NCBI GenBank assembly: GCA_947458985.1
Contig: CANHBA010000019.1
Span: 1-18,929 of the forward strand
Reading direction: 5' to 3'
Length of the DNA: 18,929 nt
DNA from: Flavobacteriales bacterium
Lineage (GTDB): Bacteria > Bacteroidota > Bacteroidia > Flavobacteriales_D > Crocinitomicaceae
The position numbers and the translations under genes are program-made. The notes beneath the pieces were generated by a model. The model saw nothing but the letters and a program-made list of their open reading frames with translations, had not been told where the DNA came from and did not search any database. Positions 6,395 to 13,416 of this stretch are shown piece by piece. Position 1 is the stretch's first letter; each line of letters opens with the position of its first letter.

Positions 6395-6944
6395 AACAAG
6401 CCTGCGCAAATGGATTGTTGCCGTTTCTATCGTTATACCAATTGCTGTTGCAGCACTTTTTGGCATTAAAGTAGAAGGTGTAGATTTCTCCTTTCTGCCG
6501 CCAATTTACGCTACAATCAATGGTATTACTGCCGTTTTACTCATTCTAGCACTTATCTTCATCAAAAATGGCAAGGTGGCCTTACACCAAAAAACCATCC
6601 AAGTAGCTTTAGGCCTTAGTGTATTATTCTTGCTTTGCTACGTGGCTTATCACATGACCTCCGATTCTACACTTTACGGTGATTTAGATGCCAATGGTAA
6701 ACTAGATGAAATAGAACTCAATTACGTGAAGTCATCTAGGTTGGCTTATATCATTTTATTGCTTTCGCATATCTCACTCAGTGTTGCTGTTATTCCAGTT
6801 GTACTTTTTACCTATCTACACGCTTGGGAAGGCAATTACCAAAAGCATAAAAAATGGGCCAAATACGCATTTCCAATCTGGTTATATGTCGCAATTACCG
6901 GAGTTGTGGTCTATTTAATGATCTCTCCTTATTACGGTCACTGA
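6369..6944 (+). CDS. DUF420 (CtaM-like) membrane protein with an EF-hand loop (191 aa)
   Basis: Five membrane segments are visible at about 13-33, 44-66, 77-96, 124-149 and 165-186. Helices 2-4 carry the family pattern INGITAVLLILALIFIKNG, LHQKTIQVALGLS, YHMTSDSTLYG and LSHISLSVAVIPVVLFTYL. DUF420 proteins sit in cytochrome oxidase clusters; the Staphylococcus aureus member CtaM is required for the aa3 oxidase, so a role in oxidase maturation is a fair inference. Between helices 3 and 4, on the predicted periplasmic side, residues 105-116 (DLDANGKLDEIE; bases 6681-6716) form a complete 12-residue EF-hand calcium loop, with D1, D3, N5, G6, D9 and E12 in place. The gene starts 26 bases inside the SCO gene. 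The next gene is 38 bases away. Confidence 0.85.
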   Translation: MNTSSTPNKTSLRKWIVAVSIVIPIAVAALFGIKVEGVDFSFLPPIYATINGITAVLLILALIFIKNGKVALHQKTIQVALGLSVLFLLCYVAYHMTSDSTLYGDLDANGKLDEIELNYVKSSRLAYIILLLSHISLSVAVIPVVLFTYLHAWEGNYQKHKKWAKYAFPIWLYVAITGVVVYLMISPYYGH

Positions 6945-6982
6945 TTTTTGTGTAACTTTCGTTAAACATAAAATTTCAAACC

Positions 6983-7408
6983 ATGGCCTACCTGCACTTA
7001 CTTAGCAATCACTTTCCAATACTCGGATCTCTTTTCGGCATTCTTTTATTAGTAGTAGCGCTTCTCAAACCAAATTTAAAAACCACACTTAGTGCTTACA
7101 TTATTTTGCTCATCAGTGGTATTGGCGGTATTGTCGCTTACTTTACAGGCGAGCCAGCCGAAGAAAGCATCGAACATGTGCGCGGCATATCTCACAAAGT
7201 GATTCATATTCATGAAGAAATGGCAGAAAACTCCCTTTTCTTCATATTTCTATTGACCGCTACAGCGATCATCGGACTATGGGCCGAGCGTGCAAAATGG
7301 GAGAGCGCCAAAAAAATCGAACTCTTTGCACTCGTCGTAGGTATTGTCGCCTTTATTCTATTTGCATTTACAGGCTACCTCGGTGGTCATATCAGACATG
7401 GCGCATAA
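6983..7408 (+). CDS. Four-helix membrane protein, DUF2231-like (141 aa)
   Basis: Four hydrophobic segments (about 11-28, 36-54, 83-100, 113-130) make up most of the protein. The opening YLHLLSNHFPILGSLFG (3-19) resembles the HFP-x-x-G start of DUF2231-type predicted membrane proteins. Eight His residues lie near membrane boundaries: H5, H10, H65, H71, H75, H77, H136 and H139. This suggests metal or b-heme binding, although no biochemistry is known to me for this family. A weak -7-like TAACTTTC (6953-6960) lies in the 38-base gap upstream, so it may have some transcription of its own. Its end overlaps the dCMP deaminase gene by 11 bases. Function is unassigned; the context suggests electron transport. 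Confidence 0.65.
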   Translation: MAYLHLLSNHFPILGSLFGILLLVVALLKPNLKTTLSAYIILLISGIGGIVAYFTGEPAEESIEHVRGISHKVIHIHEEMAENSLFFIFLLTATAIIGLWAERAKWESAKKIELFALVVGIVAFILFAFTGYLGGHIRHGA

Positions 7409-7841
7409 TCTAGACCCTAAACAACTCCGTTACGACAAAGCCTATTTGCGTTTAGCCGCAAGTTGGGCCCACCTTTCGCATTGTACAAGAAAACAAGTTG
7501 GCGCCATTATCGTTAAAGATGCCATCATTATTTCCGATGGGTACAACGGCACCCCTGCTGGCTTTGACAATTGCTGCGAAGACGAGCAGAACCAAACACA
7601 TTGGTATGTTTTACACGCCGAGGCAAACGCCATTCTTAAAGTGGCGCGCTCAACCAATAATTGTAAAGACGCCACACTGTACCTGACCCATTCACCATGT
7701 AAAGACTGCAGCAAACTCGTCTTGCAATCCGGCATCAAACGCTTGGTGTATCGCGAAGCCTACAAAGACCTTTCCGGGGTAGAGTTTCTGAAATCAGCTG
7801 GCTTAGAAGTATCACAAATTGAAAATATAGACGATGTCTGA
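7398..7841 (+). CDS. Deoxycytidylate deaminase (dCMP deaminase, 147 aa)
   Basis: A zinc-dependent cytidine deaminase-fold enzyme that converts dCMP to dUMP, feeding thymidylate synthesis. The catalytic zinc site is complete: H73-A-E75 in VLHAEANAIL and PCKDC (C101, C104). The typical dCMP deaminase N-terminal part is also present (CTRKQVGAIIVKDAIIISDG then YNGTPAGFDNCCE), including Cys residues that in this family can bind a second zinc. I chose ATG 7398 rather than the in-frame ATG 7344, because the extra 18 residues would lie wholly within the upstream membrane protein and do not resemble the family. It overlaps the preceding gene by 11 bases and the following protease gene by 8. Confidence 0.92.
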   Translation: MAHNLDPKQLRYDKAYLRLAASWAHLSHCTRKQVGAIIVKDAIIISDGYNGTPAGFDNCCEDEQNQTHWYVLHAEANAILKVARSTNNCKDATLYLTHSPCKDCSKLVLQSGIKRLVYREAYKDLSGVEFLKSAGLEVSQIENIDDV

Positions 7842-9402
7842 AGAAGGCCCAAAACCAAATTATTGGCTACCCATTTTACTCACTTCCATTGGCGCATTAG
7901 GCATCTGGATCGGCAGTGAACTTTTCAGCAGTTCTAGTAATTCAAGTAAAGAATTACAAAAACTCGAACAGATCTTTCAAGTGCTTGACGAACAATACGT
8001 CGACAAAATCAACAAAGAAGAAATCTTCGAAAAGACGATTTCCGAAATGCTCCATAAACTCGACCCGCACAGCAACTATATTTCAGCCAAAGACCTCAAA
8101 TTCTTAGACGAACAAACAAATGCGGCTTTTGGGGGCATCGGGGTGCGTTTCTTGCTCTTTCGCGACACAATCTGTGTCACACACGTCAATGCGCTCTCTC
8201 CGGCCCTCTATGGGGGTTTAAAACGCGGAGACCGCATCATTGCGATTGACGGAAAGCCTTCTACTGGTAAATCGATCAGCAATGAAAAAGTAATGGCGCG
8301 TCTCAAAGGGGCGCCAAATACACAAGTGAAGGTAACAATCTACCGCAAAGGCAAAAAACTTCAAAAAACATTGGTGCGCAACACCATTCCGATAGCAACT
8401 GTTCCTGCTTATTATATGATAGACAAGCAAACAGGCTATATCCAAATTGCACAATTTTCACTACCAACCGCACAAGAATTCCATATTGCAGCCCAGAAAC
8501 TGCAAGCCAAAGGAATGACCAAACTTCTGCTTGACTTACGCGGAAACGGTGGTGGAACCATGGACGCCGCCATTCAAATTGCCGACGAATTCCTACCAGA
8601 CGGCTACCTCATCTTAAGTTCAAAAGGACAACACAGCGAAGAAAAGAAACATTTTGCAAGTTCCGCAGGCATCCTCGAAAAAATGAAGGTGGTGGTGCTT
8701 ATAGACGCGCAATCGGCCTCGGCCAGTGAAATTCTCGCAGGCGCATTACAAGACAACGACCGGGCTAAAATTGTGGGGCGCAGATCTTATGGCAAAGGGC
8801 TTATTCAGCAAGACAAACGTTTAAAAGACGGCAGTAACCTTCGCATCACGGTTGCGCGCTACTACACGCCGTCAGGCCGATCCATTCAAAGACCTTACAA
8901 AAAAGGCTACGAAGCATATCGCGCTGAAGAGCAAAAGGCATATGCCGAAGAATACTTTAAGCCCGATTCCAGCATTTTTGTAGATTCACTCAAATACAAA
9001 ACACGCAAAGGCCGAACAGTTTACGGCGGCGGGGGAATCATGCCAGACGTCTTCATTGCGGGTGATACCTCAGGAACCTCATTGTATCTTTCCGAATTAC
9101 AGTGGAGCGGTGTGTTTAACGCGTTTGCTTTTGACTACCTCAATCAGGCCAACCTGAATTATAGTCTTCAACAATTCCTGACTCAATTTCAAGTCACGGA
9201 CCAACTCCTGAATAAATTTACAAGCTTTGCTACCAAAGAATTTGACGTGCGTTTGCAGCGCAACGAGTTTTTACACAGTAAAGAAAATATAAAGCAGTTG
9301 CTCAAGGCAGAAATTGCCCGACATCTTTTCTTAGAAAACGGCTATTATCAAGTCATGAATAACCACGATCATGAAGTTCAGCGCGCGTTAAAGAGCTTTT
9401 AA
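7834..9402 (+). CDS. CtpA-type S41 carboxyl-terminal processing protease (522 aa)
   Basis: Domains in order are: an N-terminal membrane anchor (about 11-29), a helical lead segment, a PDZ domain (about 95-172, with FGGIGVRF and ALYGGLKRGDRIIAIDG), and the S41 catalytic core. The core has LLLDLRGNGGG (231-241), the nucleophile in DAQSASASEILAGAL (Ser296) and the general base Lys321 in SYGKGLIQ, with Gln325. The spacing Ser-Lys of 25 matches E. coli Prc. The C-terminal extension (about 410-522) is the one common in Bacteroidota CtpA homologues. The enzyme acts in the periplasm on protein C-termini. The start overlaps the dCMP deaminase stop by 8 bases. It ends the plus-strand gene train, tail to tail with minus-strand genes. 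Confidence 0.93.
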   Translation: MSEEGPKPNYWLPILLTSIGALGIWIGSELFSSSSNSSKELQKLEQIFQVLDEQYVDKINKEEIFEKTISEMLHKLDPHSNYISAKDLKFLDEQTNAAFGGIGVRFLLFRDTICVTHVNALSPALYGGLKRGDRIIAIDGKPSTGKSISNEKVMARLKGAPNTQVKVTIYRKGKKLQKTLVRNTIPIATVPAYYMIDKQTGYIQIAQFSLPTAQEFHIAAQKLQAKGMTKLLLDLRGNGGGTMDAAIQIADEFLPDGYLILSSKGQHSEEKKHFASSAGILEKMKVVVLIDAQSASASEILAGALQDNDRAKIVGRRSYGKGLIQQDKRLKDGSNLRITVARYYTPSGRSIQRPYKKGYEAYRAEEQKAYAEEYFKPDSSIFVDSLKYKTRKGRTVYGGGGIMPDVFIAGDTSGTSLYLSELQWSGVFNAFAFDYLNQANLNYSLQQFLTQFQVTDQLLNKFTSFATKEFDVRLQRNEFLHSKENIKQLLKAEIARHLFLENGYYQVMNNHDHEVQRALKSF

Positions 9403-9509
9403 TTTTTGCGGTCCATTAAAAAAACAGCAAAAATAATGCTTGCAATTGCCAGCACCGCTGCAACTGCCCACCAAAAATTATTGTCGAATTGAGGTATAAG
9501 TGGAATCAT
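9399..9509 (-). CDS. Membrane microprotein, 36 aa, unrecognised
   Basis: A 36-codon frame on the minus strand fills the gap between two convergent longer genes. The protein has a short start with Pro and an Asp-Asn-Asn, the aromatic FWWAVAAVLAIASIIFAVF (residues 12-30) as a single membrane helix, and a short charged tail, LMDRKN. This distribution, with the basic tail on the cytoplasmic side, is what one expects of a real small membrane protein rather than random sequence. A promoter-like TTG plus AAACTTTG with 18-base spacing precedes the ATG by four bases. Its TAA lies in the same TTAA that ends the protease gene, so the two stops overlap head-on. Size and shape recall small oxidase-associated peptides, but I recognise no family. 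Confidence 0.5.
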   Translation of the reverse strand: MIPLIPQFDNNFWWAVAAVLAIASIIFAVFLMDRKN

Positions 9510-9513
9510 ACTA

Positions 9514-9542
9514 CAAAGTTTAGTTCTATGAATATAATTCAA
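9514..9542 (-). promoter_or_regulatory. Possible promoter for the microprotein
   Basis: Read on the minus strand, TTG (9542-9540) is followed after 18 bases by AAACTTTG (9521-9514), one mismatch from TAnnTTTG. The ATG at 9509 follows after four bases. The spacing is one short of the usual 19-21. Confidence 0.35.
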
Positions 9543-9626
9543 TTGATGACTTCTTCACAGGCAAATGAACAAAACGCATCAGTTACTGAGCATGCGTGGA
9601 TACGCAAAGAACAACTATCATATTAT

Positions 9627-10748
9627 TTAGTTGGTTTTCACCCAAGTACGGCGAAAATGAGGGCCAATCAAAAAATAGGTTCCTGGTATTAATTTCGATA
9701 AATCTTGATGGTTTTTGCCAAGTTGCCAATCGATAGCCACTTTTCCGTTTGTATCCAAAAGCTGATATGCAGGCAAAAGCTCCTGAGGAATATAAAGTGT
9801 GTGGATGTGAAAATAAATAGTTGGGATCTTCCCATTTGAGACAGCCGCTAAGCTTGAAAAATTAAAGGAATGAAGTTTTGGCGCAATTGTAAGAACCGAA
9901 ACGATCTGTTCACCACTCATAAACCCATTTGCTGAATCCGATACACAAATACCTTCTGTTTGCCCTAAGTTTAAGGTTGAACCCAGCTCGATGCGTTGAT
10001 AATCTGAAGCTAAAAACAAATTATTTTGATTCAAAAAACGATACATAAACGAACTGTATAACCCACTCAACTCCTTTTTGTAGCCCAATAAATAGAAACT
10101 ATTATTGCTGGTGTCTATTGCTGCATCAGTAATCAAACCATTTACTTCAAATGAATCGGCCGGATACACCACAAGGGTATCTTGCCATGTAAGAGGTAAC
10201 ACATAATGCTTTGTCCATAGATTCTCCCAATTTTTAGAAAATAAGTGCAGGGAGTCTTGCCAGAAAAAGAGGGCTTCACAATCGTAATTATGCGCATTCA
10301 TTTGTAAACCCGAAGCTGGCTGGTCGCCAAATCTAAACGATTGCTTTTGCGCCAAAAGGAAAGCGTTATTTGTGCTTAATTCCGCTTTTGGAATGCTGTA
10401 AATATCTAACGACGAGCGATTGCCCATATTATTGCCAACATCAGCTATGAACAAATGAGTGTGGCTTTGCGTCAACGCTTCCCAATCTTGATTTTGTGCA
10501 TTTGTTACGGTCCAACTATGCACATGAGCACCATCTGAGACACGCAATGCATGAATAGACGGAGTGTTACCGCTGTCATTAATTGAAAAAATAGTGTCAT
10601 TGGAATAAACCAAACCCGAAGTTTCATTGTATGGACTACTCAGGTTGGCTATTAAAATTGGCGAATAAGTAGTTGTGCCCAGATCAAGGCCTTGCGCAAG
10701 ACCTAAAAAAGAAAAGAAGAGATAGAAGAACCCTAATACGCGCTTCAT
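9627..10748 (-). CDS. Secreted beta-propeller-like protein with degenerate T9SS tail (373 aa)
   Basis: The N-terminus is a Sec signal peptide (MKRVLGFFYLFFSFLGLAQG). The body contains the run ETSGLVYSNDTIFSINDSGN (42-61), then NAQNQDWEAL (83-92) and FIADVGNNMGNRSSLDIYSI (100-119). This pattern occurs in a Bacteroidota family of presumed beta-propeller exoproteins of unknown function. The last ~50 residues (YQLLDTNGKVAIDW, then DLSKLIPGTYFLI) look like the second half of a T9SS type A sorting domain; the usual YPNP start is missing (IPQELLPAY stands there), so recognition by T9SS is uncertain. The start overlaps the upstream gene by four bases (ATGA), making it the last gene of a three-gene operon. 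Membership with the ABC exporter does not reveal its role. Confidence 0.65.
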   Translation of the reverse strand: MKRVLGFFYLFFSFLGLAQGLDLGTTTYSPILIANLSSPYNETSGLVYSNDTIFSINDSGNTPSIHALRVSDGAHVHSWTVTNAQNQDWEALTQSHTHLFIADVGNNMGNRSSLDIYSIPKAELSTNNAFLLAQKQSFRFGDQPASGLQMNAHNYDCEALFFWQDSLHLFSKNWENLWTKHYVLPLTWQDTLVVYPADSFEVNGLITDAAIDTSNNSFYLLGYKKELSGLYSSFMYRFLNQNNLFLASDYQRIELGSTLNLGQTEGICVSDSANGFMSGEQIVSVLTIAPKLHSFNFSSLAAVSNGKIPTIYFHIHTLYIPQELLPAYQLLDTNGKVAIDWQLGKNHQDLSKLIPGTYFLIGPHFRRTWVKTN

Positions 10749-11602
10749 CCGAGCAATTTAGTTGGCCAGTCCGCGGCTTCTTCCGCACTAATTAATTCCA
10801 ATTCGAGCAGTGTATCAACTGTATTTTTAAGTTGAGCTGGATCTATGCTTGGCGAATTAGACCAATCTGTCTCGCTTAACCAAGATGCTACTTCGTCCTT
10901 TTTTAAAGCGTAGCGCCAGGCGAGTACTTCAGGTGAATCTGGTGCTTGTTTGAGTTGCGACGCGCGCTCTTGGACTATTGATAAAACCACCTTTAAGAGT
11001 GCTTCGTCGGTCGCCAATACTTCGTTTCTTACAGCGATGACAAAACAAGGCCATGGCGTATAAACCTCACCAATACGTTTGCACTTGGCTTGGTCTACAA
11101 AAGGTTGCGTAGTGTATTTTTCCCAAAGAAAGCCCTGGGCCTCTCCGTGACTAAGCGCCCAAAGCCCGCCATATACATCGCCAACAACATCAAATGACAA
11201 CGAACTTGACTCCCAACCTTCGCGTTGGGCAAGTACAAAACTCATTAAGTGAGAACCGGATCCCTCTCTTGAAATAGCAAAAGTAGCACCATCAAGGTCT
11301 TTTAACTCATGAATAGACTGATTAATCGGAACGTGAATGCCCCAACATAAAGGGCTTTGCACATAAACAGCGATGATTTTGGCGTCTAGGCCTTTCAAAA
11401 TAGCGCGGGTTATTCCTTCTGTTAAAAGAACAGCTATATCTAAGGATCCAGCTTGAAGTCCTTTGATCATTTGGCCAGTTCCGCCGGTCATGTCTGACCA
11501 ATGGAGTTCAATTCCTTCCGCTTTGAACTTACCTTCTTCAATGGCTAGGCGCCACGGGAGGTTAAAATGTTCTGGAACACCACCTATTTTGAAACGTTTC
11601 AT
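10745..11602 (-). CDS. Signal-less periplasmic-binding-fold protein, Ca3427/NMT1-like (285 aa)
   Basis: The sequence reads as a type II periplasmic-binding-protein fold of the NMT1/THI5-like superfamily, closest by eye to the Candida Ca3427-like group. Matching segments are GGVPEHFNLPWRLAIEEGKF, the GGTGQMIKGLQAGSLDIAVL run followed by LTEGI, SPLCWGIHV, SREGSGSHLMSFVLA, FLWEKYTTQPF and YTPWPCFVIAV. There is no signal peptide or lipobox: the start MKRFKIGGVPEHF leads straight into the first beta strand. It is therefore predicted to be cytoplasmic and unable to serve as a classical import receptor. It lacks the CCCFC motif of Thi5 HMP-phosphate synthases. The gene overlaps both neighbours by four bases. 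Function is unknown; an enzyme on the same scaffold (as in MqnA/MqnD or Thi5) or a cytosolic ligand sensor are both possible. Confidence 0.75.
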   Translation of the reverse strand: MKRFKIGGVPEHFNLPWRLAIEEGKFKAEGIELHWSDMTGGTGQMIKGLQAGSLDIAVLLTEGITRAILKGLDAKIIAVYVQSPLCWGIHVPINQSIHELKDLDGATFAISREGSGSHLMSFVLAQREGWESSSLSFDVVGDVYGGLWALSHGEAQGFLWEKYTTQPFVDQAKCKRIGEVYTPWPCFVIAVRNEVLATDEALLKVVLSIVQERASQLKQAPDSPEVLAWRYALKKDEVASWLSETDWSNSPSIDPAQLKNTVDTLLELELISAEEAADWPTKLLG

Positions 11603-13362
11603 GCTTCCTGATTGAAATATTGTCTATCGGACAAGTTTTTGTAGTGGCCACCCAAAGCAAGTAGTTCTTCATGGGTGCCTTGTTCAATAATGCGGCCTTT
11701 TTCCATTACAATAATGCGGTCGGCTTGGCGAATTGTTGACAAACGGTGCGCAATAACAATTGAGGTTCTGCCAGCAGTAAGTTTTTCAGTAGCGCGCTGT
11801 ATTAAAAGCTCGCTTTCGCTGTCCACACTTGATGTCGCTTCGTCGAGAATTAACAAGGATGGCTGATATACGTAGGCCCTAATAAATGACAAGAGCTGGC
11901 GCTGCCCCGTAGAAAGTGTACCTCCTCTTTCCCCAATTTTGTGCGCATATTGTTCGGGCAGCGCACTGATAAATTCATGTGCGCCAACGTCTTTTGCGGC
12001 TTTGATTACTTGTTCAAGGGTAATGGACGGGTCGCCCAAGGTGATATTATTAAAAACAGTGTCCGAGAAAAGAAAAACATCTTGTAATACAATCGCAATA
12101 TTCTTGCGCAATGTTTGTAATTCGATTTCCTCAATAGGCACCTCACCTATTAAAATTTGGCCCGCTTGATGCTCGTAAAATCGACCCAATAAATTGACCA
12201 GCGTAGTTTTGCCAGAACCCGTAGCGCCTACAATTGCAACGGTTTGGCCGTAAGTAATTTCTAAGTTAAGATCTGAGATAACAGGCTGGTCAGCAACATA
12301 AGAGAAATTGACATTTTTGAAGCGTAAATTTTGATTGAAATCTACCTTGGTTAAACTGCCCTTATCCTGAACATCGGTTTGTTCGTCAAGCACGGCAAAA
12401 ATGCGCTCAGCACGAACAGTTCCACGCTGTAGCACATTGAATTTATCGGCCAGCATTCTGATAGGGCGGTACAATTGGCTGATCCAAAACACAAAAGCAA
12501 ACAATTCGCCAAACATGTTCTGAATTTGGGCATCTGTTTTGCCTTCAGCTTGTAAGGCTCCCCACACAAGCAAGGCGGCGATTGACAACGAACTGAGTAA
12601 CTCAACAATCGGGAAGAAAATTGAATTGGCCCAAACGGCTTTGATATGTGCTGCTCTGTGTTCGGAATTGATCTGGTCAAAATGACCAGCTTCTTGTTCC
12701 TGGCGATTAAACAATTGCACCAAGCTCATACCTGTGAGTCTTTCCTGAACAAAAGTATTGAGTTTGGTGACGGCCTGTCTTTCTTGCTGAAAAGACGACT
12801 TCATGGCTCGGGCGAAAATGCGCGTGGCGAAAATGAGAATAGGCACGGGTAAAAGCGTCATCAAGGCAAGCTGCCAATCTGTTAAGAACATGAATGTTAT
12901 AATGAGCACCAATGATAGTAAGTCAGCAGCGATATCCATCATGCCTGAAGAAAACACCTCTGTAATTGCTTCCATGTCCGAAACTACGCGTGTCACCATT
13001 GCGCCCACTGGATTTTTGTCAAAATAGGACACGCGCAGCTGCATAAAATGGCGAATGACCTTTTGACGCAAGTCGCGAATGACGGACTGCGCAAGTAAAT
13101 TTGAAAAATACGTTCCTACCACCTGAAGCACTGCTTCTAGCAAAAGCATGGCTAATACGAGTAAGGAACCCAGCAACAACATGTTGGGGTCTTTGTCTTT
13201 TAAGAGGTAGCGGTCAATGAGCTGACCAATAACGTATGGTCTTGAAGGCGATAGCGCAGCTAACAAAATTGTTGCGCTTACAGCTACAACCAGGTATTTT
13301 TTATAGGGCTTGGCAAATGCGAAAAGGCGTTTGAACAAGGAATATTGTAGCTTTTGACTCAT
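11599..13362 (-). CDS. ABC exporter, MsbA/LmrA-like half-transporter (587 aa)
   Basis: A fused transmembrane-ATPase half-transporter that works as a homo- or heterodimer in the inner membrane. Six hydrophobic helices occupy about residues 20-310, including the intracellular-loop pattern VSYFDKNPVGAMVTRVVSD (111-129). The nucleotide-binding domain has Walker A GATGSGKTT (379-387), Q-loop VLQDVFLFSDTV, signature LSTGQ (483-487), Walker B LLILDE (503-508) and the H-loop in IVIAHRLST. The length is normal for lipid/multidrug exporters of this class. The substrate cannot be told from sequence; lipid or lipid A-core flipping is the family default. It is the first gene of the minus-strand operon, and its start lies 55 bases from the GTG of prs. 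Confidence 0.92.
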   Translation of the reverse strand: MSQKLQYSLFKRLFAFAKPYKKYLVVAVSATILLAALSPSRPYVIGQLIDRYLLKDKDPNMLLLGSLLVLAMLLLEAVLQVVGTYFSNLLAQSVIRDLRQKVIRHFMQLRVSYFDKNPVGAMVTRVVSDMEAITEVFSSGMMDIAADLLSLVLIITFMFLTDWQLALMTLLPVPILIFATRIFARAMKSSFQQERQAVTKLNTFVQERLTGMSLVQLFNRQEQEAGHFDQINSEHRAAHIKAVWANSIFFPIVELLSSLSIAALLVWGALQAEGKTDAQIQNMFGELFAFVFWISQLYRPIRMLADKFNVLQRGTVRAERIFAVLDEQTDVQDKGSLTKVDFNQNLRFKNVNFSYVADQPVISDLNLEITYGQTVAIVGATGSGKTTLVNLLGRFYEHQAGQILIGEVPIEEIELQTLRKNIAIVLQDVFLFSDTVFNNITLGDPSITLEQVIKAAKDVGAHEFISALPEQYAHKIGERGGTLSTGQRQLLSFIRAYVYQPSLLILDEATSSVDSESELLIQRATEKLTAGRTSIVIAHRLSTIRQADRIIVMEKGRIIEQGTHEELLALGGHYKNLSDRQYFNQEA

Positions 13363-13369
13363 TGTATTA

Positions 13370-13377
13370 CAAAATTA
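13370..13377 (-). promoter_or_regulatory. -7 box TAATTTTG for the ABC exporter operon
   Basis: On the minus strand TAATTTTG fits TAnnTTTG exactly and ends seven bases before the ATG at 13362. No well-spaced -33 TTG is evident (the nearest is 25 bases upstream). Confidence 0.5.
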
Positions 13378-13390
13378 GTTCTTAATTCCT

Positions 13391-13398
13391 TACCTTTG
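13391..13398 (+). promoter_or_regulatory. -7 box TACCTTTG for prs
   Basis: TACCTTTG is an exact match to TAnnTTTG and sits 18 bases before the GTG at 13417, allowing a leader of about 10 bases. The -33 element is weak (TTAC at 13366-13369, spacing 21). It supports a start downstream of this box and argues against the in-frame ATG at 13354. Confidence 0.6.
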
Positions 13399-13416
13399 CA
13401 TCCAATTTTAAGTATC

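Noticed and set aside
7344..7397. Upstream ATG for dCMP deaminase
   Set aside because: The added segment lies wholly in another frame of the membrane protein gene and does not resemble the family N-terminus.
9388..9407. TTAAA...TTTTAA hairpin followed by five T at the end of the protease gene
   Set aside because: Only A-T and G-T pairs with a very small loop; too weak to call a terminator.
9489..9692. Plus-strand frame of 67 codons (or 54 from ATG 9528) between the protease and the beta-propeller gene
   Set aside because: It overlaps the convergent gene by 66 bases and runs antisense to the start of the microprotein, has no recognisable domain or clear promoter, and its composition looks random.
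13354..13416. ATG start for prs
   Set aside because: It lies upstream of the promoter box, overlaps the divergent ABC gene and adds residues absent from the family.
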